Source: Stagonosporopsis chrysanthemi (lineage: Eukaryota > Ascomycota > Dothideomycetes > Pleosporales > Didymellaceae). Taken from it: a stretch of 64,000 bases of DNA. Positions 21,783 to 32,200 of the stretch are shown in pieces. The stretch covers positions 37,733 through 101,732 of the forward strand of contig JAFISE010000114.1 in assembly GCA_022560025.1 (NCBI GenBank). Direction: 5' to 3'. A program made the position numbers and the translations under genes. The notes below the pieces were generated by a model. It was not told the origin of the DNA. It saw only the letters and a program-made list of their open reading frames with translations, and did no database searches. The stretch's first letter is position 1, and each line of letters starts with the position of its first letter.

Positions 21783-22772
21783 CTACTCCATCAAAGGAAG
21801 CCTAGGTCCCTGCATGCGCACCGCCTCCTGCGCCTCGTCAGTGTCGTTCTCACTGCCAACACGTACCGCAACAGGGTCATGCCCAAGAACACTATCCTCC
21901 TGCTTTCGAGGACCGAACGGCCAGGGCACTGGCCCATGTTCTACCGGCCACGTATTCTCACGTTCCGCAACACCATTATGCCCAAGGATAGTATGCTCCT
22001 GCACCCGAGGGCCAGACGGCCAGGGTACCGGCCCGTGCTTCGCCCACCACGCATCCACGCGCTCAACATACGAGGCATGTAACTTTAACGGTGGATGCGG
22101 CTGGTGTAGGCGTTTCTTGACTTTCCAGCCATCATTCTGAGGAGCCAGGACGTCTGCACGCGCGTTAGCCTTTGAAGCCGAGGTGGCATTGCGAGGGCGA
22201 GATGGAAGATTGAAGGCCGGCATGCCAGCGATGCTGGGTAGGCTGCCTCCGTGGTCTTGAGCGGTGTTGAAGAGCGTGTTCCCCTGGAGAGACTGGTGTG
22301 ATGTCTTAATGGGAGGGTGATGCTTGAAGAGGCGATGCTCAGGGCGAATGGTAGTACGGTGTTCCGCCGCATGCGTAGGAGTTAGGGGCTCGTTATCTGT
22401 CTCTGTGACCGGTACAGATCGACGGAGATTCACCGCGCTCATGGTCAAGAGTAATTTCTCCGCAGCCATGACCTTCTCTTCGTACAAGGCCTTCTCTGTC
22501 TGCGGGTCACCATGGCTGTTGTCATCCTCGATGTTACTGATCAAGCATGCCTGACAGATGAAACGACCATTCAACGAGCCTGGAATCTTGCAGTTGGTAC
22601 CGCAGATGAGTGACTGGTGGTCTGCAACGACCAGGTTTCCACATTGGAGAGCATGGTAGCCTGTGATAATGTTACAGGATGTGATTTGAGCAGGCATTTG
22701 TGTGTTAGCTCGCCTGTCGAGTTGGTTGGTCAATCCAGCACGCTGGTTCGAGTGGTTGTTGTGAGTGTTCAT
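21783..22772 (-). CDS. hypothetical protein with the same cysteine module and a C-terminal tandem repeat
   Basis: A single exon encodes 329 residues from the ATG at 22772; a second ATG at MPAQITSC is also plausible. The N-terminal third carries C-x10-C-x12-C-G-T-N-C, 11 residues, then F-I-C-Q-A-C, closely matching the module in the 10800-11627 gene. The middle is low complexity (S, T, P, R, H). The C-terminus holds two copies of a 33-residue unit beginning HGPVPWP[SF]GPR and including LGH with V-A at its end, coded by a roughly 99-base tandem duplication (about 21,859-22,050). No signal peptide or membrane segment is seen. Cysteine spacing suggests a small metal-binding fold; function is unknown. 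Confidence 0.65.
   Translation of the reverse strand: MNTHNNHSNQRAGLTNQLDRRANTQMPAQITSCNIITGYHALQCGNLVVADHQSLICGTNCKIPGSLNGRFICQACLISNIEDDNSHGDPQTEKALYEEKVMAAEKLLLTMSAVNLRRSVPVTETDNEPLTPTHAAEHRTTIRPEHRLFKHHPPIKTSHQSLQGNTLFNTAQDHGGSLPSIAGMPAFNLPSRPRNATSASKANARADVLAPQNDGWKVKKRLHQPHPPLKLHASYVERVDAWWAKHGPVPWPSGPRVQEHTILGHNGVAERENTWPVEHGPVPWPFGPRKQEDSVLGHDPVAVRVGSENDTDEAQEAVRMQGPRLPLME
21855..22050. repeat. two-copy tandem duplication (about 99 base unit) inside a CDS
   Basis: On the plus strand the phrases caacagggtcatgcccaag and caacaccattatgcccaag recur about 99 bases apart, together with ggccag followed by gg[ct]ac[tc]ggccc[ag]tg. The unit length is a multiple of three, so the repeat is in frame and encodes the two 33-residue HGPVPWP units. 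Confidence 0.75.
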
Positions 22773-23306
22773 GTTCTGTTGTCAGGTGGTATATTCGGAG
22801 GATGTATGGTTAAGATCGAGTAAGTGGGCTTTCAAGTGTTGTTCAACGCGCGGACAACACAGTGAAACCCTTTTCTTGGAGTGATGTGAAAGCTTCATGG
22901 AGATGTCACTGGGCGACAGACACTATCGGTGCATAAGGATAAGTGAAAGCATCTCCGATCTCTTACGCTGCACCGAAGAGTGCAAGCGCAGCGCAGCGCA
23001 GATAAGAAAGCCAAAGAAACTATTCCTGTTTGTACGTGAAGATATCATTTAGTGTATCTCGTGCAGATTCCGGCTGAAGTTATCTTCCTTTTACCTTGTC
23101 TGCCGTGGTTTTGAGTAGCTCATTGTGGGAGCCATTTCTGTTCAGTAACGTAATTGAGAATCGGAGAGCTCGACTCTGGATGCGCCTAAGCAATTCTCGA
23201 CCTAGCAGGTACTTCAGTCTGGACTGGAGCAGGACGCGAGGCGCTTCCGTTAGTAGAGTAAACGTAAGGGAATATATTATTTTAAATTTGCCGAACTATC
23301 ACGGAA
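22773..23306. other. intergenic region before the tRNA
   Basis: These 534 bases hold the promoter of the cysteine-module gene. A GC-alternating patch tgcaagcgcagcgcagcgcag lies at about 22,981-23,000. No gene was recognised. Confidence 0.35.
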
Positions 23307-23392
23307 GGTGTCCTGGCGCAATGGTAGCGCGTTGGTTTTCGGTTCACGCTGAAACTCGCCAAAGGTTGTAGGTTCGAGCCCTGCGGACATCG
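23307..23392 (+). tRNA. tRNA-Arg (anticodon TCG) with a 14-base intron
   Basis: A complete cloverleaf folds: acceptor GGTGTCC/GGACATC (one G-T pair), D arm GCGC-AATGGTA-GCGC, anticodon stem TTGGT/GCCAA, variable AGGTT, T arm GTAGG-TTCGAGC-CCTGC, discriminator G at 23392. The anticodon TCG is at 23339-23341. The extra bases 23343-23356 sit after position 37, where eukaryotic tRNA introns lie. A T-run at 23396-23400 fits RNA polymerase III termination. The D arm gives an internal A box and the T arm a B box. It reads CGA arginine codons. Confidence 0.93.
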
Positions 23393-23779
23393 TTGTTTTT
23401 GCGTTTGTACGTGTTTTGCTCCTATAAGATGCTTTCCCCTCGAAGCTCGCTATCCGACTTTCTTTTGGCAACATGGTGGTCATGAAGAGTGAGCGTGCAA
23501 CAGTTTATTGGTAGCTGCTTTGAACCTTGTCAAGTCCTTACCAATTCCCTTACGATAACTTCAACGTGACGTAGGTGTTCTTTGCGCATGCTCGTACTGT
23601 ATTTACTGGCTAGCAGTCTCTTCGTAGCCTTCGCGCTGTTTTCTCAGCAATTTGTTTTGTCTACTTCATCCTTGTTCCTTGTGCAACGAGGTGGCCTCAC
23701 GTGCGAACATGTATGATCGTGTGCTCCAGCAGATTAGTGCTTGAAGTTAAGTCGTCGATGGACCTGGAATGGTAGATCG

Positions 23780-24660
23780 AAGCAATCAGGCCAGGTGTTT
23801 ATCATGTGTCCTACGGATCTAGGACACAGCGAGCAGTCACATCCGTTTTTTGCGTGCAGGACCTGTCTTGTCGCAGTACCGCTTGCTGCAGTCGCTGTTC
23901 ACTTCAGTACCCTGAAGGTTCTGGTTGGGCTGTGTCTTGATCACTACCACCACGAGCCTTCTTGGATCGCTGAGGTGCTTCAAATGCCTTAGCGACTACC
24001 TGCGCTGCAGCAGTCTCACACTAAATAGTACCACCGCGCTGGATCCACTTGCGCTTACGCGATTTCTGCTTAGTTATCACTGAACTGCTCTTCAAGCTCA
24101 TGGATCCGAGCAGCTTGAAGCGCGTTTTGGTGCAGCATTATTTCAGCGCCCTTCACAAGCTAAGAGAAGCCTGTCTGCGCAGTAACAGGCGAGCGAGTAA
24201 AGGACTCACGTACAAGCTTCGACTACGAACCAAACTCATGCGTATTGCTTGGTGTCTTTGATTTCCATAGTATTTCCTATAGGCTATAGCGGAGGGACTG
24301 ATGGGGTACGCAGCCGTACTTCAAGGCGATATAATACGACCTGCGCGTTGATAGGCGTTAGCGCCGCTGTCTCAAAGGCCTTTTGACAGTTCTCCTTCGT
24401 TCGTAAACACGTTTAAAAACGCGTCCTTAAAGGCTGGGAGGAAGCCCTCCTTGTTGATGTGGAAGACACGTCGGCATGCCAAGTCTCTGACGCGCTGGGG
24501 ATACCTTGCGCTTCAGCCGGCGAGAAGCAGACTACGTCAAGCGGCTGGAGGATGTGCGCTGAATGGAAAGGGGGGGGGGGGGCATACAGGGGGTTAGGAT
24601 CTTGTGCTCAAGGCAGTACCTAGTCCTTAAAACCCTGGTTGAGGTGGCTCTCGTCCCGGA
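23780..24660 (-). pseudogene. degenerate pogo/Fot1-like transposase, C-terminal half
   Basis: Read from right to left the minus strand gives broken frames matching fungal pogo-type DDE transposases. They are a YCLEHKI...CMP segment, the HILQPLDV motif, NKEGFLPAFKDAF, then KLVRESFTRSPVTAQTGF and ARIHELEEQ, and a basic tail with a damaged zinc knuckle (C-S-K...C near 23,880). Several stops and frameshifts separate them. A run of 13 G (24570-24582) lies inside the CMP-to-LQPLDV stretch. Base composition is only mildly AT-shifted compared with the block to the right. This is the first mobile-element sequence after the genes, about 390 bases from the tRNA. Confidence 0.75.
24570..24582. repeat. 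13-base G homopolymer
   Basis: An uninterrupted run of 13 G lies within the degenerate transposase, where the minus strand codes a proline run after CMP. It probably grew by slippage from a shorter C tract. Confidence 0.9.
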
Positions 24661-24785
24661 TTCGCGCAACGTCCGAAAACCACCTCAACGCTCAGAAATA
24701 GATGAGGTTGTAGAGCCACCCACAACAGCTATTATTATGAGATTCTGTGGTGTAGTAGTAATTGATTACTTGCGAAAAAGATGTA

Positions 24786-25560
24786 CTATTTGAATTTTGC
24801 TGGTAGTTTGACGTTGCGGCCACGACGGGTGGTGATGGTTGAGGCAGCTGGAGGCGGCGATGGGGGACTACGTCCACTAACATTATCCCCAGGAGCACGT
24901 TTTTGACGCTTTTTTGGCTGGGTTGCTTGTGAAACTTTCCTCTTACCCTTTTGAGGCAATTGTATAGCCTTTTCAGCGTTTTGCTCTTGTTCTTGACGCT
25001 GCTTTTCAGCCTCCCGTTCGGCCTTCCGAATCGCTGCATCAGCCTTCTCCTTCTTACGCCTCTCTTTGGCCACCTCTCTCGCCACACGCTTCTCCTCCTT
25101 CTCCTTCTCCTTAACTAGATTCTTGGCAGCTGCTACTTCCTTATTAGTTGCTTTTCTAAGCGCCTCTTCCTTCTCTATCTGCTTTCTAACTCTCTTACAG
25201 AAGCGTGCTTTGTTAATCTTTAAAGGAGACTAAAAGACAGCACTACTATAGTACTCTTGCTATTAATCTAATGCCTTCTTCTTCTTCTTGTGCTTCTTCT
25301 GCTTCTTTACAATCTTTTTAAGGCCATCTATCTCGTGTTAGAGTAGTAAGGCCTTGACTGAGATGTAGTAGATTGATCGTCTTATCTTTTTTGCCTCCTG
25401 ACTCCTCTCATCTTTAGCAGCCCTCTGCAACAACGTCTCTATTTTGAGCTAGTCTTTGTTGCTATAAATAGATGATGACGTACTATCTGAATCTAAGCTC
25501 TCTAGTGTTTCGGCGAAGCAATTAAGGATGACGTTGGGGTTAAGTAGATTGGTTGGTTGG
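24786..25560 (-). pseudogene. C-terminal part of a second pogo-like transposase, RIP-damaged upstream
   Basis: The last about 140 codons are open and end GRNVKLPAKFK at 24786, a C-terminus seen in fungal pogo-type transposases. Upstream, in the same frame, come a very basic coiled stretch (KEKEKEEKRVAREVAKERRKK), QEYY-SSAVF-stop-SPLK and LKKIVKKQKKHKKKKK, interrupted only by TAG/TAA stops. The stop inside AVF*SP stands where relatives have Trp. The catalytic core is missing or unrecognisable to the right. It differs from the remnant at 23,780-24,660, so two families lie side by side. Confidence 0.75.
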
Positions 25561-26068
25561 TTAGTTGGTATTTATTTTACGTCTAGTTAATAGAGATTAA
25601 GTCTACTATCTTGCCTCCTAAAGGGCATATAAGACGTGCTAAGCTATAGAATTCTAGTGCTAACACACTACCTTAGAAAGCATTACTTGCCTGTATAGGT
25701 ATTGCTACTATTTTAGAGCTACAGCTCCCCTTCTAGTTAGAGAGATTAGGCAATATATATATATATTAGAGTAATTTCCTTGCGTTTTAAGACGTCTATA
25801 TACTAAGGTAAGAGAAAGAAAGAGAGAAAGAAAGTAAGTAAGTGTGTGTGTGTAAAGGAGAGAATAAAAAGAGAGAGAGAAAGAAAAGAGAGAAGACAGA
25901 GTTTTACAGCTAATATGCTAGACCTGCTTCTGCTAGGTGCTGCATTGCTTATTACTATTACAAAACTGTAAGAGCTAATAGAAGCAGATCTTAGTATAGT
26001 ATTGTATAAGCTAGATAAAGGCTTTAAAGGCCTCTAGATCTTTAATTAGCTCTGCAGTATATACTAGG
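25561..26068. repeat. AT-rich boundary sequence with simple repeats
   Basis: This stretch contains a TTGG/TTAG run near 25,548-25,575, a TA microsatellite at about 25,755-25,768, and a purine-rich GA/GAAA tract with a short GT run at about 25,805-25,905. No coding similarity was recognised. Confidence 0.6.
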
Positions 26069-26564
26069 CTCTTAGCTAAGCTAGTAAATAGGTTTAAAGT
26101 ACTTAGCAGTAGGTAGAGGTTAGGTTAAAGTTATATAGACTTTAAAGTAGTAGTTAGGTTAAAGTTGTATAGGCTAGAGGTAAGAGTTAGGTAAGAGTAC
26201 TTCTAGTATAAGTAGGAGTAAAGGTTAAGTTGTACAGACCTAGGTTAGAGTTAGGTTAAAGGTACCTACTAAAGTACATAATTTTAAGTTATAATAAATA
26301 GCTTATCTTGCTATAGAATAACTTTGTTAGAGTAAGCCTACTACAGTATATAATAATAAGTAGTAATAATTAGTACTCTTGCTACAAGATAAAATCTTCT
26401 ACAATATTAGTACAACCTTTACTCTAACTCTAAGTAGAGACAACTTAACTTTTACTTACTTAGTACTAACTTAGCACAGGTAGGGGTTAGGTAGAAGTTA
26501 GGTACTATTACGTGCTACCTTGACTCCTACCTAACTCCTACCTATTTACTAGCCTACTCTTAGC
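26069..26564. mobile_element. 480 bp hAT-type MITE with 8 bp target duplication
   Basis: The element 26077-26556 is flanked by identical 8 bp copies of CTCTTAGC (26069-26076 and 26557-26564). Its ends form inverted repeats: TAAGCTAGTAAATAGG on the left, and TAGGCTAGTAAATAGG when the right end is read on the other strand. The 8 bp duplication is the hAT signature (family knowledge). The left about 200 bases match 45,397-45,600 and the right about 130 bases match 59,870-59,998, so it looks like an internally deleted relative of the hAT sequence there. It has no coding capacity. Confidence 0.85.
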
Positions 26565-28990
26565 CTAGCTAAATAGCAGTGTAAGTAGTTAAAGTAGCTA
26601 TTAGCTAAAGGTCTCTAGAGTCTTATAGCAGAGCATAAGGTGCTTTAGTATCTTGTCTTATCTATATAAGTAAGTAAGGTTTTTGTCCTTATAGTTATAC
26701 TTTTAGTAGTACTAGATAAAGTCTCTATATATAGATTAAATAGAAAAGAGCCTAGCTAAAGTAGCTCTATATAAGTCTAGCTTCTTTAGACTACTATATA
26801 GTGTATAGTTTAAGTCTTAGCTCTTATACTACTTAGAAAGCTTAGTTTTTTTATTAGACTACTAGGTCTGTTATATATACTAAAGCATCTTATAAGCTAT
26901 TATTTTAATGCCTAAGAGTATAAGTATAGCTGCCTTTCTAGTTAAAGGTAATAGGTACTAAGCTTCTAGGTTAGTAAGTCTGTCTGCTACTTTGTTTTCT
27001 TTAATATCTAGGTATCTAAAGGCCTATTTAATAGAGACGTTGTGTGTCTTAATAGTACTATAGCACTTTAGAAAGGCTTGTTATAAAGTAAGAGGTATAA
27101 CACTCTTAAAGTACTATATAACTAAGGTATTGTTTATATATAGCTAGATTTAGTAAGTATAAAGTACTAGTTGTCTAATAGTATATTAGAAGCCTCTTTA
27201 TACTCTAATAGCCTCTGTGTTAAAGACGTGCGTAGTAGAGTAAAGTAAGATGTATCTAGTCTGCAGTTGCTTTCTATCTTAATATACTACAAAGCTATAA
27301 GTAACTTACTTTTTTCTATCTTTTATATACTATTTAGATCTATCTAAGAAGATAGCAACGTCTAAAGGTAGAAAGTTAGCTTACTATTCTTAAAATACCT
27401 TTGCTATACTCTTTTTGTCTATACCTATTATTAGGTCTATTTAGTAGCTAAGTAAGTAGTAAAGAGCTAATAGTATTATCTTAGAAATCTTAGGCAGTAG
27501 AGATTCTAGGTACTAGACTTTAGTCTGCATTTACTATAGCTTTCTAGCTAACCTACTTATACTTATCTTTATAGCTGCTATATAGCTAGTAAGTAGGTAT
27601 TTTATATCTATTATGCATAGATATATTACAAAGCAGAGTTTAGCTTCTTTTAATATTTTAGTAGTAGAGAGTAGTCTAGTGTCTTAGAAGAGAGTAGTAA
27701 TAGAAGTTATTTACTACACTAAGAAAATCTATCTAGCTACTATAGCTAGTGTTTTGTCTATAACTACTATATACTACTTTATATAAGTACTAACTTCTAT
27801 AAGTCTACTAAGTTTTAGTTTATATAAAAGCTTTATATAATCTTTGTACTAGCACTTAGCTCTATATAGAAAAGATAAGTATATATAGGTTATTATAGCT
27901 TTATAAAAAGAGCTAGCTAGTAGTCTATAGGCTATATTTACTAGGCTGCAAATATAATAAGCTACCTTAGCTACTTTTATATTGTATGTAGCTACGTAGT
28001 GCTTAAAGGTAAGCTTGTAGTTAAACTAGATCTCTAGCTATTAAAAGGTTAGCTAGGTTCTTAACGTGTTTAGTAAGATTAGATAGATTGTAAGATATTT
28101 GTCTACTATATAGAGTAGTGCGTAGCTACTCTTTTATTAAGTAAAGTAGATTATTTCTTGTTTTTCTAGAGTAAAAGTAACCTTATTAGCTGCGCTTTAT
28201 ACTTTAATCTGTTATAAGTCTACTACTAGAAGCTAGATATTCTTATTAAGAGAGTATAAAGCCTAATATAAGTATATATTATCTATATATCTAAATCTCT
28301 TCTTTATGTCTATAGACAGCAGCTCTGCTAGGTATAGTATATACAAGACTAGAGAGAGGAGTAAGCTCTATAGTATGCTGCAGGCAACTAGGTAGCTAGA
28401 AGTAGTAACTTAGTCTAGGTAGACTTAAACTCTTTAATTAGTAAGGAAAGAGTTAACAAAAAAAAAGGTCTTTTAAAGCTAGCTCTATTAGGCTATCTAG
28501 TACAGTAGGTAGTTTTTAAAGAGAGTGTTAAAAGTGCCTTATACGTCTAAGGTTACTATTATAACGTGCTAGCTTCTTACTTATACTACTTCTATATTAT
28601 AAGTAAACGCTATAGTTAGATCTATAGTAGAGTACTTTAAGAGAGCACTTCTATACTAAGGGCTAAAGATCTTATAGGTTATAGTAGTCTATATAATTCT
28701 TCTAGCTACTATTCTTTTAAAGCTCTTTCTAATATAAGAGAAAAGTGCTATAAGTCTCTAAGATTAAAGTAATATCTAATCTTTTTTTCTTACCTTAGGT
28801 ATTATAGCTACTTTTATAAGCTTTTACTAGCCTAGAAAGTAGTTAAGTTAAAGGTATTACTAGAAGATTTGTTATATAAGTTCTCTTACCTAGGCCTAGT
28901 AAGTATAGAGCAGTTGCACTGTAGAGTAGTCTATTCTTAGCAAGGTACTAAAGACTCTTATTATATTTTACTTAGCTTCTTCTAGTAAGA
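26565..28990 (-). pseudogene. non-LTR retrotransposon (Tad-like LINE) reverse transcriptase and RNase H, RIP-decayed
   Basis: Minus-strand translation, with many TAG/TAA stops, gives LINE landmarks in order. They are a PK-x-K-K-R start of the RT near 28,790, VTLDVxGTFNTLFKN (28,600-28,540, the palm aspartate), a P-S-x-L-x-H...PLSSLVYT block near 28,380 matching the usual GLPQGSP segment, and RFRYIDNIY near 28,280 for FGYADD. A downstream RNase H piece with STTHVFNTEAI lies near 27,220. The endonuclease half is not visible and the sequence stops at the LTR starting at 28,997, so it is 5'-truncated or interrupted there. Confidence 0.75.
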
Positions 28991-28996
28991 TATATA

Positions 28997-29279
28997 TATA
29001 AAAACAAGCCTAGTTCTTTAAGCTTACTTTATATTACCTAATAACTACCTAACTTAGATCTGTCTTCTAACTACTCCTTAGTACAGTCTTCTCTAAGCTT
29101 CTAGGTATAAGAAAAGAAGCTTTTACAGAGTTAAGATAGATAGTTTTAAAGTATTTTTTTGTACAAAACCTATAGAAATAGAGATCTAGTCTTATAGTTT
29201 ATCTTAGTGCTCTTATATACCTTATAGTAGATACCTATACAATCTAGACTCTTTTAGTATTCTGTATTGTTATATTATA
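28997..29279 (+). repeat. 283 bp LTR, chromovirus family A, 5' copy
   Basis: This sequence occurs three times: here, at 38111-38393 (283 bp, opposite orientation) and at 63140-63436 (297 bp with a 15-base internal duplication, opposite orientation). It begins TATAAAAACAAGCC and ends TTGTTATATTATA. The 63 kb copy preserves CA/TG at one end, so the ancestral form was probably TG...CA. It immediately precedes the chromovirus coding region on the same strand, which identifies it as that element's 5' LTR. Confidence 0.75.
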
Positions 29280-32200
29280 CTTTAAAACTTGTCTTAGCTA
29301 GTAATAGCTTTATAATAATATTGCTATAGTTTATTTAGTTATTTGTACAAGTACAGCTAGAGTATTATACCTAAACTAAACAAGTCTTTAAATTATTTAT
29401 ATAATAGTTAAGATACTAGAGATTTTTTAATAACTAAAGCTTATAGGTTTAAAACTTCTTACAACTTACTACTCTAAGATTAATACTAGAAAAGCTGCGT
29501 TAGATTGCGCTAAGATAGATACTTAGAGACTATTAATAACCTACCTAACTTAGATACAACCTTAATATTAAGCACTACTACAAGACTTACTACTTAGTCT
29601 TAGAACTAATTAAGAGCTAGACGCCCCTAGAGCCCTGTATTAGCATAACTATCTACTGCTAACAACAGATTTAATTTAGAGCTATCTTACTATAATCTCT
29701 TAGAAGAGATAGCCTAATTATAGTAGAAACTTGCTTAGTTACGTACTAGTCTTACTCTAGCAGATTGCTACCTACTTATAACAGAAACGCTACTAATAGG
29801 TGTACTATATTAATCTACTATAAGGCAGCTATTAGAAGCTAGCTTAGTACTTATAGTACGTAAGAAGCTTTCTAAAAGAACTCCTAATATTAAGGTTTTT
29901 ACTAATAGAAGTAACTTTACCTTTTAGTAATAGTATACCTTTATTTAAAACTAACTTAATATTAATATAGACTACTATTAAAGTATATATACGCGTATAG
30001 CCTTTGTCTAGAGTTATACCTCTAGATTAGCTAAAGAATACTTAGAACCTTAGTACCTCTCTAATAATAAGACAGATTGCTTTTATACTATAAAAGAGAT
30101 AATTACGCTCTTTAAGACATACTTTGTTATTAGGAACAAGCAGGCAGAAAGCTAAGCAGCCTTTAATTAACTCTAAATAGAGAAATTAAAAGCTTTCTCT
30201 ACTTTTAAAAGCTACTTTCTTAGTATAGCTATTAAAAGAAAGGTACTCTATTTAGAATAGTTTTACTATATATAGACTAAGATCTCTCTAAGTATTTAAG
30301 TACTTAATCTAGGCTTTAAATAGCAATAGTATAATTTCTTTTCTTAAATAGTAGAACACCTAACTACTTATAATATAGAAAGAAGAAACAACTTTACTAT
30401 GCTGCTACTTCTAGTTTTGCAACTTCTAAGATTAACAAGAACACCTTAGTTAGATACAAAACAAAGTTCTGTTACAACAGGTTAATAAGATTACTTTTTT
30501 CTTAGCTAATCTACTTACTTTGCCTAGAGTACCTTTACACTCTGCTAACTTTCTAATACACCTGCACCTGTAAAGAATATAACTCTAAGAGCTTACTATA
30601 ACTATAAGAAGCTAAGACACTTTACTAAGAATTGTATAGTACTCTGCATATATAAAATTAAAGTAGAATAAAAAGACTTTGTTAATTCTAAAAAAGACTT
30701 TAATAAGACTAATATAATCTCTATAGGAAATAGTCCTACCTAAGAAGATTATCTTACCTAGGCCTAAACTAATATAATCTATTTAATCTCTTACTATCTT
30801 ATTTGTTTAGTAGACCTTATTTCTTTACTTCTACTATTCTTTGTAACTAAGGGCTTAGTATTTAACTCTACTTCTTAGTTAATACTAGTACCTAAGGATT
30901 TTTATTTTTAAACTCTAATATTATATATTCTATCTCTACTTTACTTTATAAACCTATCTAAAAGCTACTTTTCTTAGTTTAAGTTAAAGGTTTCTAGAAT
31001 TAAATTACCTTTCTTATAACCTAGTATATATAGTTATACCTTATAGTTAATAGCTAAAAGATATATAACTACTCTTTTATTATTATAGACCTTAGATTAC
31101 AAGACTATATTTTTAGAATTAAGTAGCTAAAGTGTTTTAAGCTGTAACTTAATATAGATAGGTCTTAATTAATACAGCCTGCTAAATACTCTTAATTATA
31201 CAATCTTATACTGCTTTTATTAATAACTTTGCAACAACTCTTTAGAAAAGGCAAAGCCTAATAGGACGTAAAGTAACAGAATACTCTATAGAAATAAAAA
31301 GAGTATTAGTAATAATACAGCTTTAGTACAACTGTTTAATATATAAAAAGTGTGCTTAAGTTGCCTAAGTTTTGTTTGTAACTCTTAGTGCTACCTAATA
31401 AAGTAGTAAATACCCCTATAACTAGTCTAACTAAGGTTGCTACTATTACTACGCTCTTAGCTAATACTTTTTTCTTCTTAATAAAGAAACTATAAAACAA
31501 GTTCTTTACAACTAATCTGTATAAGATAAATTATATTATAGAAGAGAAGCATAACTAAGACAACTTTAACAACGCCTAACTAATCTAAGAATACTTACTA
31601 GCTTAATACTCTTAGTATACTAATATATTTAGTAAGGCAGAAGCTAAAAGCCTTCTAGAATACTACTTTTACAACTACAGGATTGTTTTAAAAGAACTCT
31701 TACTAAACTATTACTCTTTCTTATACTAATAGAACCTAAAAAAACTTAAAGCTACTAAGAAGTTTATATAAGAATAGCTGCACTATAGTTAGATTAAATA
31801 TAGCTAAAGCTTATTTATATTACTTATACTATATATATAAAAACTAAATAAAAGCCTGTGTATCTATATAGACTATTATAAATTAAATAATTTAACTTAT
31901 AAAGACTATTATCTAATACTCTATATAGATAAGCTGCTTACTTACCTATCTAAGGCAAAGATATTTACTAAGTTTAATATTTAATTAGCTTTTAACTAAA
32001 TCTGTAGAGATTCTGCTATTAAAAAGTACACTATGTTCTAGACGCGTTATAGTGTATATAAGTACAAGGTATTACTATTTAGTTTATATAATAGCTCTGC
32101 TATATACTAACACTATATAAATAATATTCTAATTAACTACTTAGATAACTTCTATATTGCTTACTTAGACAACATCTTTATCTACTCTAAAAACGCTTAG

